Source of the DNA: Bacteroidota bacterium
GTDB taxonomy: Bacteria; Bacteroidota; Ignavibacteria; Ignavibacteriales; Melioribacteraceae
Assembly (NCBI GenBank): GCA_018829205.1
Contig: JAHJUE010000030.1
Span: 85,612-149,611, forward strand
Length of the DNA: 64,000 bases
Direction: 5' to 3'
Made by a program: the position numbers and the translations under genes. Within the stretch, counting starts at the first letter, position 1; each line of letters opens with the position of its first letter. Shown here in pieces: positions 1 to 8,991 of the stretch. The notes under the pieces were generated by a model. The model was not told the DNA's origin. It ran no database searches and saw nothing but the letters and a program-made list of their open reading frames with translations.

Positions 1-594
1 CATTCGGATAGGATCGCCAAAATGACGGATAAAAACTTACCTCTTAGAATTATTCCTTTTCGCGGAGAGTATTATAAACTTAAAGATAAAAAACGGCATC
101 TGGTAAACTCATTAATTTATCCCGTGCCTGATCCTTCATTTCCTTTCCTGGGTGTTCATTTTACTAGAATGATAAACGGTGAGGTTGAAGCGGGACCTAA
201 CGCTGTTCTTGCATTTAAACGTGAAGGATATAATAAATACTCCTTTAACGCAAAAGACAGTTTTGAAACTTTATCATGGCCGGGTTTTGTAAACGTTGCG
301 AAAAAATACTGGAAAACCGGATTGGGAGAATATCATAGATCATTCAGTAAAAAAGCTTTTGTAAAAGCTTTGCAGAAATTAATCCCTGAAATTTCCGAAG
401 ATGATCTTGTTCCGGGTGGCGCGGGAGTAAGAGCGCAAGCATGTGATATTAAGGGCGGACTTTTAGATGATTTTTATTTTGTTGAAAATAAAAATGTTGT
501 GCATGTTTGCAATGCTCCTTCACCGGCGGCTACATCATCACTCGCAATTGGGGAAACAGTTGCAAATAAATTATTGTCTAGGTTAATAGTGTGA
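1..594 (+). CDS. lhgO: L-2-hydroxyglutarate oxidase, C-terminal part (5' truncated by window edge)
   Basis: The frame is open from base 1 (HSDRIAKMTDKN...), so the first ATG at 22 is internal and the gene starts upstream of the window. The visible ~198 residues match the C-terminal half of the LhgO/L2HGDH family of FAD-dependent DAO-fold oxidases: the IPFRGEYY stretch, then VHFTRMINGEVEAGPNAVLA, then the RAQACD region and a final NAPSPAATSSLAIGE segment that closes the FAD site. The family oxidises L-2-hydroxyglutarate to 2-oxoglutarate and passes electrons to the membrane quinone pool or oxygen. The FAD-binding N-terminus is not visible. Nothing in the neighbourhood is functionally linked; the next gene is 170 bases away across a repeat. 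Identification rests on the recognisable C-terminal motifs. Confidence 0.88.
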   Translation, partial: HSDRIAKMTDKNLPLRIIPFRGEYYKLKDKKRHLVNSLIYPVPDPSFPFLGVHFTRMINGEVEAGPNAVLAFKREGYNKYSFNAKDSFETLSWPGFVNVAKKYWKTGLGEYHRSFSKKAFVKALQKLIPEISEDDLVPGGAGVRAQACDIKGGLLDDFYFVENKNVVHVCNAPSPAATSSLAIGETVANKLLSRLIV

Positions 595-605
595 TTTTTT
601 GATGT

Positions 606-704
606 TCCTTTGTGTCTTAGTGCCTTTGTGGCAGGATGAAAAATTCAATAATTACTATTACCACCAAGGCCTGCCTACCGGCAGGTAGGCACAAAGGCAC
701 TAGG
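606..704. repeat. Intergenic inverted repeat with internal small palindromes
   Basis: The left arm at 616-630 (CTTAGTGCCTTTGTG) pairs with the right arm at 690-704 (CACAAAGGCACTAGG): 13 Watson-Crick pairs, one wobble and a closing pair. Inside, 670-689 reads CCTGCCTACCGGCAGGTAGG, which can fold as either of two overlapping hairpins (CCTGCC/GGCAGG or CCTACC/GGTAGG). It lies between lhgO and a polysaccharide gene and holds no credible ORF. It looks like a dispersed intergenic palindromic element rather than a terminator, because no T-run follows the arm. Confidence 0.7.
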
Positions 705-764
705 ATTGAATTAAAAAATAATTGAAGTACTGTAAATTGATAAATAGATTGTAATGAGTTAATC

Positions 765-2168
765 TTGAATAAAAAAACTGAAAAAATATTTATTCTTACC
801 GCCGATTTCTTAACTGTTAATTTAGCCTGGGTAATATTTTTCTATTTTAGAATAGAAACAGGCTGGTTCGAGACAATCACTCAACCTGTTTTTTTAATAC
901 CTATGTTCGCGGTTTATTTTTATTGGTTAATTGTTTTCACTTTCGTAGGAATGTATAGAACTTGGTTTGCCGCTTCCCGTTTCGATGAGCTTTCAACATT
1001 GTTTAAAGCAACCTTTGTCGGCATATTCATTCTTTTCTTTGTTATTATGTACGACGATTTTGTTCATAATGTGTCATCGGCAAACCGTTTTTTAATATTT
1101 ATTTATTGGGGAATACTCCTCTTCTTAGTTAGTACAGGAAGATTATTCATACGATTTTTCCAAAGAAAATTATTGATAAACGGTATCGGAAGAAAGAATG
1201 CGGTAATTGTTGGATTCAACTCCAAAGCGCATAATATTCATAATACAATTAATCAACACAGAGCTTTAGGAATTGACGTTAAGGCATATGCCGCGGTAAA
1301 AAAAGAAAACGTGGGGAAAATATTTAACGGAGTTGAAGTAACCGGCACCTATGATGAGATTGCAAAAATCATAGATTCAACATGCGCGAAAGAAATTATT
1401 CTGGCTTTGGAAAAACATGAAGAGGATATTTTATTAAATGTAATTTCAATTTGCGATGATAAAAATGTAAACTTAAAGATTGTGCCTGATTTATACGAAA
1501 TTATTAGCGGTCAAGCCCGCACAACGCAAATATACGGTTTCCCATTAATAGATATTATGCCTCAGCTTATGCGCGAATGGGAAAAGAAATTGAAACGATT
1601 AATTGATATTGTGATTTCTGTTTTATTTATAATCCTTTCTTCGCCATTTACTATTTTTACGATCATCGCAATTAAATTTGAATCAAAAGGACCTGTAATT
1701 TATAAACAGGAGAGGAGCGGCTTAAACGGCAAACCTTTTCAAATATATAAATTCCGGTCAATGTTTCAGGATGCCGAAAAAAAATCAGGACCTATTTGGT
1801 CTACTAAAGACGATCCTAGAATAACGAAGGTCGGTAAATTCATCCGCAAGGTTAGGATAGATGAAATACCGCAGATGATAAATATTCTGAAAGGTGAAAT
1901 GAGTTTTGTAGGGCCGCGTCCCGAAAGACCTGTCTTTGTTGAACAGCTAGCTAAAGAAATTCCATTGTATAAAAGAAGATTAAAAGTAAGACCTGGATTA
2001 ACAGGCTGGGCGCAGGTAAAACATAAGTACGATGAATCTGTGGAGGACGTAAAAACAAAATTAAGATACGACCTTTTTTACATTGAAAATATTTCAATAA
2101 GAATGGATTTTATAATTATCTTCAGAACTATATTTGTAGTGCTGTTTGGAAAAGGGCATTATAATTAA
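765..2168 (+). CDS. Polyprenyl-phosphate sugar-1-phosphate transferase (WbaP/WcaJ family)
   Basis: This 467-residue membrane enzyme belongs to the exopolysaccharide polyprenyl glycosylphosphotransferase family. It starts surface polysaccharide repeat synthesis by moving a hexose-1-phosphate from a UDP-sugar to undecaprenyl phosphate. Four hydrophobic segments fill roughly residues 8-130, then comes a Rossmann-like CoA-binding-type domain (about 140-260), a re-entrant membrane helix (KRLIDIVISVLFIILSSPF, about 279), and the bacterial sugar-transferase domain with YKQERSG, KFRSM, the catalytic Asp-Glu pair (D366, E367 in RIDEIPQ) and VGPRPERP. The start is TTG at 765; no in-frame ATG lies upstream of the first helix. 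It is followed by two glycosyltransferases, forming a polysaccharide operon. The exact sugar donor cannot be read from sequence. Confidence 0.9.
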   Translation: MNKKTEKIFILTADFLTVNLAWVIFFYFRIETGWFETITQPVFLIPMFAVYFYWLIVFTFVGMYRTWFAASRFDELSTLFKATFVGIFILFFVIMYDDFVHNVSSANRFLIFIYWGILLFLVSTGRLFIRFFQRKLLINGIGRKNAVIVGFNSKAHNIHNTINQHRALGIDVKAYAAVKKENVGKIFNGVEVTGTYDEIAKIIDSTCAKEIILALEKHEEDILLNVISICDDKNVNLKIVPDLYEIISGQARTTQIYGFPLIDIMPQLMREWEKKLKRLIDIVISVLFIILSSPFTIFTIIAIKFESKGPVIYKQERSGLNGKPFQIYKFRSMFQDAEKKSGPIWSTKDDPRITKVGKFIRKVRIDEIPQMINILKGEMSFVGPRPERPVFVEQLAKEIPLYKRRLKVRPGLTGWAQVKHKYDESVEDVKTKLRYDLFYIENISIRMDFIIIFRTIFVVLFGKGHYN

Positions 2169-2214
2169 TTCTTAAGAGCAAAATGTTAAATTATTAATTC
2201 TAAACTTACACATT

Positions 2215-2931
2215 ATGAAAAACTCGATTGTTGTTATCCCTACTTATAACGAATTAGCAAATATAAAAAAGCTAATTCCTATACTTAACGATTTATATCC
2301 AGAACTGCATATTCTTGTTGTTGACGATAATTCGCCCGACGGAACGGGCAATTATGTTAAAGAACTTTCGGAAAAAGATGAGCGGGTTCATGTGCTTCAA
2401 AGAAACGGGAAAATGGGACTGGGTACGGCTTACGCTGACGGATTTAAATATATGCTTCAGAAAGGTTATGAGTTTGCTTTTCAGATGGACGCTGATTTTT
2501 CTCATGACCCGAAAGATTTAATTAGAATGCATAATGCGATCGCGGATTACGATTTAATAATCGGAAGCAGATACGTTGACGGCGTAAATGTTGTTAACTG
2601 GCCTATGAGAAGATTACTTTTAAGTTACTTCGCGAATAAATATTCTCGCATTGTTACAGGCATGAAGGTATGCGACGGTACAGGAGGATTTAAATGTTTC
2701 AGAAGAAGGGTGCTTGAGTCAATTGATCTTTCAAAAATAAAATCAAACGGATACGCATTCCAGATTGAAATGAATTTTAAAGCCTGGAAAAACGGATGGA
2801 AATTAAAAGAAATTCCGATAATATTTATTGACAGAGTTGAAGGTACGTCAAAGATGTCTAAAAAAATTGTGTATGAAGCGGTTTGGATGGTTTGGAAACT
2901 CCGTTTGAGAAGTATAATTGGTAAATTATAA
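2215..2931 (+). CDS. Polyprenol-phosphate mannosyltransferase-like GT2 (DPM1 type)
   Basis: A 238-residue family 2 glycosyltransferase. It has the N-terminal nucleotide-binding strand VVIPTYNE, VVDDNSPDGTG near residue 40, the metal-binding DAD in FQMDADFSHDP, and the GSRYVDG and GTGGFKCFRR blocks typical of polyprenol/dolichol-phosphate mannose synthases. Such enzymes transfer a sugar from an NDP donor to polyprenyl phosphate at the inner face of the cytoplasmic membrane. The C-terminal GtrA-type membrane domain of longer homologues is missing, so it is a soluble or peripheral catalytic module. It lies 46 bases after the sugar transferase and 9 bases before the next glycosyltransferase, so co-transcription is likely. 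The sugar specificity is inferred from family resemblance. Confidence 0.85.
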   Translation: MKNSIVVIPTYNELANIKKLIPILNDLYPELHILVVDDNSPDGTGNYVKELSEKDERVHVLQRNGKMGLGTAYADGFKYMLQKGYEFAFQMDADFSHDPKDLIRMHNAIADYDLIIGSRYVDGVNVVNWPMRRLLLSYFANKYSRIVTGMKVCDGTGGFKCFRRRVLESIDLSKIKSNGYAFQIEMNFKAWKNGWKLKEIPIIFIDRVEGTSKMSKKIVYEAVWMVWKLRLRSIIGKL

Positions 2932-2940
2932 AATCATATT

Positions 2941-4929
2941 ATGATAGATCTTTCAATTATAATAGTTAATTATAACGTAAAAGAATTTCTGCAGAATCTT
3001 CTTCAGTCAATTGAAAAAGCTGCCTCCGGACTTTCAACTGAAATAATTATAGTTGATAATGACTCAGACGACGGCAGCAAAGAAATGCTTCATAAAAATT
3101 ACCCTCTTTTAAACCTAATTGAGAATAAAAAAAATGTTGGTTTCGGTGCCGCAAATAACCAGGCGCTGAAAATCGCTAAAGGGAAATTTATACTTCTTCT
3201 TAACCCCGATACAATTGTTAAAGAAGATACTTTTACCGAAATGATAAGTTTTTTTGAAAATACTCCCGAAGCCGGAATGGCTGGATGCAAGGTATTAAAC
3301 TCCGACGGCACTTTGCAGCTGGCCTGCAGAAGAGGTTTTCCCGGTCCATGGACATCATTTACAAAGGTAACGGGACTCAGCAAATTATTTCCAAAAAGTA
3401 AATTGTTTGCTCGCTATAATTTGACATTTCTTGATGAAAATAAAACATACGAAGTTGACGCTATTTCTGGTTCTTTTATGATGTTCCGTAGAGATGTATA
3501 TGAAAAGATAGGCGGGTTCGATCCCGATTTTTTTATGTACGGTGAAGATTTGGATTTGTGTTATAGAACCCAGAAAGAAGGATTTAAAGTTTTTTATGTG
3601 CATTCAACCGAAATTTTCCATTACAAAGGCGAAAGCACTAAAAGAAGCAAAATTGATGAAACAAAAATATTTTATGACGCTATGCATTTGTTTGTTAAAA
3701 AACACTTTTCAGCTTCTTTTGTTGTTGAGTTTATACTTCAGTTCGCAATAATCTTAAGGAAATTTCTAGCGTTCATAAATGTTTATAAGTATGTAATTAT
3801 ATCTTCGGCATTTGATTTTATTCTTTTCTCACTTTCCATTTTACTTGCCGAAAATTTTTATGAATCTGAAAATTGGAACGGTTTTCACAGCGATGTTAAA
3901 CCGTTAATTTATTTTATTCCAGCGTTCATTCAATTTTTAATTTCATTAATGGCCGGTTCTTATAAAAAGAATACTGTTTCTATTATGTGGTCTTTAGTCT
4001 CATTGTTTTTCGGATTTATTTTTATTTCTTCTCTTACGTTTTTCTTTAAACAGTTTGCCTTCAGCAGAGCGGTTGTTTTAATAACTTATTTTATTGCCGC
4101 CGCTTTTTACATTATATGGCGGCTTGTATTTAAAATTCTGTTTAGGATAGGATTAACTCACGAGAAAAATCACCACAGAACCTTGATTGTTGGAACCAGT
4201 GATTACGCGGTTAATCTATCGCAAAAAATTAAATCCGGAGTAAATGAAATAAATCAGATTATCGGACTCGTAGCAAAAAGCAGAAAAGAAATAGGTGAGG
4301 TTAAAAATAATTTTAAAGTTATTGGCAACATCGACAGCATTAAAAAAATAATTGAAAATGAAAAAATTCATAAAATTATTTTTTCATCCGAAGATATTTC
4401 TTTTAATGAAATGTTCGGCGTAGTATCCGAATGCCAAGGAACTAATGTTGAATTTAAAGTCGCCGGTAAAGGAATGGATTTTCTTGTCGGTAAATCATCG
4501 GTAACAATGCTCGAAGATATTCCTCTTGTAAACGTTGAATATAATATATCAATGCGCGAACATAAAATTGTAAAATCGTTGGCGGATTTATCAATTTCTC
4601 TTTTAACTTTATTAATTGTTTATTTTCCGGTTTTATTTGTAAATAAGATTTTTAAGGTAAATAACGATTTTACTTCTTTCATCCTGTCTATTCCCAAAGT
4701 ATTAATAGGCAAAAAAAGTCTTGTCGGTCCACGTACTAATTCCTATTTTTCAAATCTCTATTTAGGGAAACCGGGATTAACTGGATTTTGGTTTATTGAG
4801 AAAATTGATTTTTACGATAACAAAGAAAATAATAAGCTGGATATTTATTACGCAAAGAATCAAAATGTTTGGCTCGATTTGGAAATATTAGGCAAATCAT
4901 TGTCAAAAATGTTTTTTAATAAGGAGTAA
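2941..4929 (+). CDS. GT2 rhamnosyltransferase-like domain fused to a degenerate sugar-transferase membrane module
   Basis: The 662-residue protein has two parts. Residues about 1-260 are a family 2 glycosyltransferase of the rhamnosyltransferase group ([41 protein letters not shown]). Residues about 265-400 hold several membrane helices and about 410-520 a Rossmann-like domain, as in polyprenyl-P sugar transferases. The C-terminal catalytic domain is gutted: the membrane helix is followed almost at once by [11 protein letters not shown] and GKPGLTGFW, with the KFRSM and Asp-Glu catalytic blocks missing. The second module therefore probably does not transfer phospho-sugars and may be structural or regulatory. 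The gene ends 2 bases before accA. Domain calls are confident; the role is inference. Confidence 0.82.
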   Translation: MIDLSIIIVNYNVKEFLQNLLQSIEKAASGLSTEIIIVDNDSDDGSKEMLHKNYPLLNLIENKKNVGFGAANNQALKIAKGKFILLLNPDTIVKEDTFTEMISFFENTPEAGMAGCKVLNSDGTLQLACRRGFPGPWTSFTKVTGLSKLFPKSKLFARYNLTFLDENKTYEVDAISGSFMMFRRDVYEKIGGFDPDFFMYGEDLDLCYRTQKEGFKVFYVHSTEIFHYKGESTKRSKIDETKIFYDAMHLFVKKHFSASFVVEFILQFAIILRKFLAFINVYKYVIISSAFDFILFSLSILLAENFYESENWNGFHSDVKPLIYFIPAFIQFLISLMAGSYKKNTVSIMWSLVSLFFGFIFISSLTFFFKQFAFSRAVVLITYFIAAAFYIIWRLVFKILFRIGLTHEKNHHRTLIVGTSDYAVNLSQKIKSGVNEINQIIGLVAKSRKEIGEVKNNFKVIGNIDSIKKIIENEKIHKIIFSSEDISFNEMFGVVSECQGTNVEFKVAGKGMDFLVGKSSVTMLEDIPLVNVEYNISMREHKIVKSLADLSISLLTLLIVYFPVLFVNKIFKVNNDFTSFILSIPKVLIGKKSLVGPRTNSYFSNLYLGKPGLTGFWFIEKIDFYDNKENNKLDIYYAKNQNVWLDLEILGKSLSKMFFNKE

Positions 4930-4931
4930 GG

Positions 4932-5882
4932 ATGGCTAAGAATATACTTGAATTTGAAAAACCAATTATAGAACTTGAAAAGAAAATTGAAGAGATGCGC
5001 AGCTACGACGGAAGTCTTGATATTAAAGACGAAGTGAAGAAACTTGAACAGAAGGTAAATCAACTGAAGATGAATATTTATGATAATTTGACCCGCTGGC
5101 AGAAAGTTCAATTGGCGCGTCATCCCGAAAGACCATATACACTCGATTATATTTATAATATGACTACAGATTTTATTGAACTTCACGGCGATAGACAATT
5201 TAAAGACGATAAAGCGATTGTTGCCGGACTTGCGGCTATTGATGAATATAAAGTTATGATAATTGGTCAACAGAAGGGAAGAGATACAAAATCAAACCTT
5301 TACAGAAACTTCGGAATGGCAAATCCCGAAGGTTATAGAAAAGCTCTTCGATTAATGAAACTGGCCGAAAAATTTAATATTCCTGTTATCACAATGATCG
5401 ATACTCCCGGCGCGTATCCCGGACTTGAAGCCGAGCAAAGAGGGCAGGCCGAAGCTATAGCAAGAAATCTATTTGAAATGAGTAAACTCAAAGTTCCTAT
5501 AATTGTTGTTATTATCGGCGAAGGCGCAAGCGGAGGCGCTTTGGGTATTGGAATTGGCGATAGAATATTAATGCTTCAGAATACTTGGTATTCGGTTATA
5601 AGTCCTGAATCCTGCTCAAGTATATTATGGAGAAGCTGGGAATATAAAGAACAGGCGGCAGAAGCATTAAAACTTACGGCTGAAGATTTGCTTGAACAAA
5701 AATTAATCGACAGAATAGTGCCTGAACCATTGGGAGGAGCGCATAAAGATCCTGTTGCTATGGCGGCCACTCTTAAAAATGTTTTAAAAGAAGAACTTGC
5801 TCAATTAATAAAAATCAAACCCGATAAATTATTCCAAAATCGAATTGATAAATTCGGTAAAATGGGCGTGTACGTAGAATAA
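4932..5882 (+). CDS. accA: Acetyl-CoA carboxylase carboxyltransferase subunit alpha
   Basis: This 316-residue protein has the normal AccA length and layout. A helical N-terminus ([17 protein letters not shown]) is followed by the crotonase-like carboxyltransferase core with [55 protein letters not shown] and [10 protein letters not shown]. With AccD it transfers CO2 from carboxybiotin-BCCP to acetyl-CoA, giving malonyl-CoA for fatty-acid synthesis in the cytosol. It begins at ATG 4932 with an AAGGAG ribosome site that overlaps the end of the preceding glycosyltransferase gene, so it is probably translated from the polysaccharide transcript. accD is not in this window. Confidence 0.97.
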   Translation: MAKNILEFEKPIIELEKKIEEMRSYDGSLDIKDEVKKLEQKVNQLKMNIYDNLTRWQKVQLARHPERPYTLDYIYNMTTDFIELHGDRQFKDDKAIVAGLAAIDEYKVMIIGQQKGRDTKSNLYRNFGMANPEGYRKALRLMKLAEKFNIPVITMIDTPGAYPGLEAEQRGQAEAIARNLFEMSKLKVPIIVVIIGEGASGGALGIGIGDRILMLQNTWYSVISPESCSSILWRSWEYKEQAAEALKLTAEDLLEQKLIDRIVPEPLGGAHKDPVAMAATLKNVLKEELAQLIKIKPDKLFQNRIDKFGKMGVYVE

Positions 5883-6009
5883 ATAATTTCAGCAGCGGTT
5901 GATTGTTTTTTAAGACTTTTGATCTGCTGTATTAATTTTTTAATAATTCCAGTTATTTATTGCAGCCGCCCTATATATAAATATTACACTTCTTTATTTC
6001 AGGCTGAAT

Positions 6010-6420
6010 ATGATTTCTCATAAAACTATAATTAGAGTCCGTTACGCCGACACGGATATGATGCAGTTTGTTTATAACGGCAAATATCTTGAATATTTTG
6101 AAGTCGGCAGAACAGAACTATTGCGTCACTTTGGATTAGCATACAATGAGCTTGAGAAACAGGGTTACCAGCTTCCATTAATTGAAGCTAATTTAAAATA
6201 TAAACTGCCGGCCGTTTACGACGACGAATTGGAAATTGAAGCCATTGTTGAAAAAATTAATACTCCCAAACTTTTTATAAAGTATAATGTTTATAAAAAA
6301 GAAAGCGGTGAATTATTAGTTGAAGGATTTACGGAACATGTATTTATTAAAACAGAAACTAAAAAAGCTGTGCGCCCTCCTAAATTTTATATTGATGCAT
6401 TAGCCGGGTACTTTGAGTAA
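6010..6420 (+). CDS. Acyl-CoA thioesterase, YbgC/FadM-like 4HBT hotdog fold
   Basis: A 136-residue single hotdog-domain protein. RVRYADTDMMQFVYNGKYLEYFEVGRTE matches the 4-hydroxybenzoyl-CoA thioesterase family signature, with the catalytic Asp in YADTD (residue about 15). The later strands (YDDELEIEA, LFIKYNVYKK, EHVFIK) complete the fold. These cytosolic enzymes hydrolyse acyl-CoA thioesters; the preferred chain cannot be told from sequence. It stands alone, 127 bases after accA, in a neighbourhood of lipid and envelope genes. An alternative name would be a Tol-Pal-associated YbgC, but no tol genes are nearby. Confidence 0.88.
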   Translation: MISHKTIIRVRYADTDMMQFVYNGKYLEYFEVGRTELLRHFGLAYNELEKQGYQLPLIEANLKYKLPAVYDDELEIEAIVEKINTPKLFIKYNVYKKESGELLVEGFTEHVFIKTETKKAVRPPKFYIDALAGYFE

Positions 6421-6472
6421 AAGAAAAATCAATGATTTATTGTAACGATAATTATTTGTAAAATTTTAAAAG

Positions 6473-6554
6473 AATGGTTGATAAGATGAATAACTGAATG
6501 ATTGAAATTTATAATTATACAATCATCCAATCAACCAATCATTCAATCTCTCAA
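6473..6554. repeat. Long imperfect palindrome built from 8-base units
   Basis: The left arm at 6473-6504 reads as four 8-base units related to AATGATTG. The right arm at 6520-6551 reads as four units related to CAATCATT, the reverse complement (CAATCATC, CAATCAAC, CAATCATT, CAATCTCT). A perfect 10-bp pairing links TGAATGATTG (6495-6504) and CAATCATTCA (6536-6545). The AT-rich loop covers 6505-6519. It sits between a thioesterase and a flippase gene, with no T-run typical of a terminator. Confidence 0.65.
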
Positions 6555-6617
6555 GTTGATAAAAATGAATTTAATGTTCGTTTATTTTGTAGTGTTATTT
6601 AAGGTGAAATTTACTCA

Positions 6618-8078
6618 ATGATCAAGAAGTTAAAAGAACTTTCTAAAGACACGGCTATTTACGGCATCAGTACAATTGTCGGTCGGTTTCTCGGATTTTT
6701 ACTTGTTCCGTTTTATACAAATGTTTTAAGTACTGCCGAGTTTGGAATTTATTCCTACATTTATGCTTTCCTAGGTTTTTTTAACGTTATTTATATATAC
6801 GGTATGGACGCCGCGTTTATGAAATATCATTCGCTTGCGGAAGAACCGGAAAAAAAAGAAACATTTTCTACCCCATTTTTATTCGTTTTATTTACATCAT
6901 TAATTTTATCTGCTGTGTTTTATTTATTTACTCCTCAAATCGGATCTATGTTATCCGTACAGGATGAATATAAACATCTTATATATTACTTTTCGTTGAT
7001 TTTATTATTTGATGCCATAGTTTTAATTCCTTTCGCGAATTTAAGGCTGCAAAGAAAAGCGAGAAAATTTGCGGCTATCAAAATCGTAAATATTATTTTG
7101 AATCTCGGACTTAATTTTATTCTTATCATTTATTATCGTTTAGGCGTTGAAGCTATATTTATTAGTAACCTAGCGGCTTCGGCGGTTACTTTTATAATAT
7201 TAATACCTGATATTATAACAAATCTGAATTTTAACATTGTCGCAAAAAAACTGAAAATAATGCTGAAATTCGCTTTGCCTTATCTTCCTGCCAGTTTCGC
7301 CGCAATGATGGTTCAGGTTATAGACGTACCGATCGTAAGATATTTAACCGATGACAGTACGCTTGGAATATACCGCGCTAATTATAAATTAGGCATATTT
7401 ATGATGCTTATTGTTTCAATGTTTCAATACGCGTGGCAGCCGTTTTTTTTAACAAACGCAAAAGAAAAAGACGCAAAAGAATTGTTTTCTAAGGTACTTA
7501 CTCTTTTTGTCGTAGCCGCAAGTCTGCTTTGGGTAGTATTATCTTTATTTATAGATGATATTGCTTCATTCGAATTTATGCCGGGAAGATCATTAATCGG
7601 GAAAGAATTTTTGTCAGGGGTTCATATAGTTCCGATTATATTATTAGGATACCTGTTTTTCGGGATGTATATTAATTTTCAAGCTGGATTATATATTGAA
7701 GAAAAAACAAAATATTTTCCGTTAATAACCGGACTTGGCGCAGCATCGAACGTTATTGTTAATTTTTTACTGATTCCTGTTCTTGGAATTTACGGCGCGG
7801 CAATTGCGACTTTAATTAGTTATTTGGTAATGGCAGCCGGTTTGTTCATTGTTGCGCAAAGGTTTTATAAAATAGAATATGAGTATCCAAAAATTATTAA
7901 AACTTTAGTTCTTATTGTTATTACAGGTTATACATATTATTATTTATATCTTTTGGGGAATCTACTATTTTTATATAAAATCCTCCTATTAATATTTTTT
8001 ATTCTTTCACTGTTCGGATTAAATATTATTCAGAAAGGTGAAATCAGAAAAACATTAAACATCATTCTAAAAAAATGA
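6618..8078 (+). CDS. Polysaccharide flippase (Wzx/MATE-like, MVF superfamily)
   Basis: A 486-residue integral membrane protein with about 14 hydrophobic segments. It starts MIKKLKELSKDTAIYGISTIVGRFLGFLLVPFYTNVLS, the hallmark N-terminus of polysaccharide_synt/Wzx exporters, with matching later helices such as LKFALPYLPASFAAMMVQVIDV. These proteins flip undecaprenyl-linked saccharide repeats across the cytoplasmic membrane. It fits the sugar-transferase and glycosyltransferase genes at 765-4929 but is separated from them by accA, a thioesterase and a palindromic repeat, so it may have its own transcript. The final two helices and a short basic tail end before an AT-rich gap and dut. Confidence 0.9.
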   Translation: MIKKLKELSKDTAIYGISTIVGRFLGFLLVPFYTNVLSTAEFGIYSYIYAFLGFFNVIYIYGMDAAFMKYHSLAEEPEKKETFSTPFLFVLFTSLILSAVFYLFTPQIGSMLSVQDEYKHLIYYFSLILLFDAIVLIPFANLRLQRKARKFAAIKIVNIILNLGLNFILIIYYRLGVEAIFISNLAASAVTFIILIPDIITNLNFNIVAKKLKIMLKFALPYLPASFAAMMVQVIDVPIVRYLTDDSTLGIYRANYKLGIFMMLIVSMFQYAWQPFFLTNAKEKDAKELFSKVLTLFVVAASLLWVVLSLFIDDIASFEFMPGRSLIGKEFLSGVHIVPIILLGYLFFGMYINFQAGLYIEEKTKYFPLITGLGAASNVIVNFLLIPVLGIYGAAIATLISYLVMAAGLFIVAQRFYKIEYEYPKIIKTLVLIVITGYTYYYLYLLGNLLFLYKILLLIFFILSLFGLNIIQKGEIRKTLNIILKK

Positions 8079-8213
8079 TGTAATTCCGGAAATATTTCCA
8101 CTCCTATTGAATAAGTTTAAAGTCAAGTTGATAAAAAATTAAATTTATTCTTATTTTCGTTTTATAATATTTCTAATCGCAATTGTATAATATTCCCGTC
8201 CTTAAGGAAAGTA

Positions 8214-8669
8214 ATGGATAAATTAAAAATAAAAATCAAAAGAATTTCGGATCAGTTTTCTGATATTCCTCTTCCCGAATATGCAACATCGGGAAGCTCC
8301 GGAATGGATTTACGCGCGGCGGTGACCGATAAATTAATTTTACGCGCGGGTAAAGTTGCCATGGTTCCTACTAATTTAAGTGTTGAAATTCCTTTGGGAT
8401 ATGAAATTCAAGTGAGACCCAGAAGCGGACTTGCAGCTAAACACGGAATTGGCGTTTTAAATTCTCCCGGTACTATTGACAGCGATTACCGCGGTGAAAT
8501 TAAAACAATCTTATTTAATTTTGGCGATACGGATTTTGAAATTAACCGCGGGGACAGAATTTCACAAATGGTGATTTCAAAAGTTTATATAGCTGATTTA
8601 ATTGAAGAAAACGATTTATCAGATAGCGTTAGAGGCGCCGGAGGATTTGGTCATACGGGCAAGGCTTAA
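8214..8669 (+). CDS. dut: Deoxyuridine 5'-triphosphate nucleotidohydrolase (dUTPase)
   Basis: This 151-residue trimeric dUTPase shows all five family motifs: SGSSGMDLRA (motif 1), RPRSGLAAKHGI (2), GTIDSDYRGEI with the catalytic Asp (3), RGDRISQMV (4) and the C-terminal glycine-rich RGAGGFGHTG (5). It hydrolyses dUTP to dUMP and pyrophosphate, keeping uracil out of DNA and supplying dUMP for thymidylate synthesis. Motif 5 has His where Ser is common; the Phe that stacks on uracil is present. The start ATG at 8214 has AAGGAAAG upstream. It is followed by a 322-base gap before dnaE. Confidence 0.97.
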   Translation: MDKLKIKIKRISDQFSDIPLPEYATSGSSGMDLRAAVTDKLILRAGKVAMVPTNLSVEIPLGYEIQVRPRSGLAAKHGIGVLNSPGTIDSDYRGEIKTILFNFGDTDFEINRGDRISQMVISKVYIADLIEENDLSDSVRGAGGFGHTGKA

Positions 8670-8991
8670 CCGGGTGAAAAGGGAATAGCAGATAGGGAGA
8701 AGAGCAAAGTGTAAATGCATTGATGATAATAAATATCAAAAATTTTATAAATCTTATGACAACATAAAAAAGAAAAATTAGTAGTAATGATAAATCAATA
8801 TGAGAAATGGAGTGTCTGATAAAAGTTGAAGCGGAGAAAAGGTAAGATGGAGTTATGAAAAAATTATCCCCCTTGCCTTTTCTCCTCTTTTCCCTTTCTA
8901 CTGGTTTCTTTATAACCATTTCATCTTTAAACTTAGGTGATTAGAATTTCTAAATAGTTTTAATAAAAGCAAGAAAGTAGGTTTTAAAAAG
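8670..8991. other. 322-base gap between dut and dnaE with a purine-rich hairpin
   Basis: No credible gene is seen on either strand. The main structure is a hairpin: 8833-8846 (GGAGAAAAGGTAAG) pairs with 8872-8885 (CTTGCCTTTTCTCC), 14 pairs with one wobble and a 25-base loop. Further G/A-rich (8677-8708) and C/T-rich (8878-8902) tracts could also pair with one another. The region just before dnaE is AT-rich with a weak ribosome site. Confidence 0.5.

Noticed and set aside
4860..5270. 136-codon - strand frame across the start of accA
   Set aside because: Low-complexity translation opposite accA and the end of the preceding gene.
5890..5935. Possible terminator after accA (CAGCAG/CTGCTG)
   Set aside because: Six pairs around a loop of nearly 30 bases; too weak to list.
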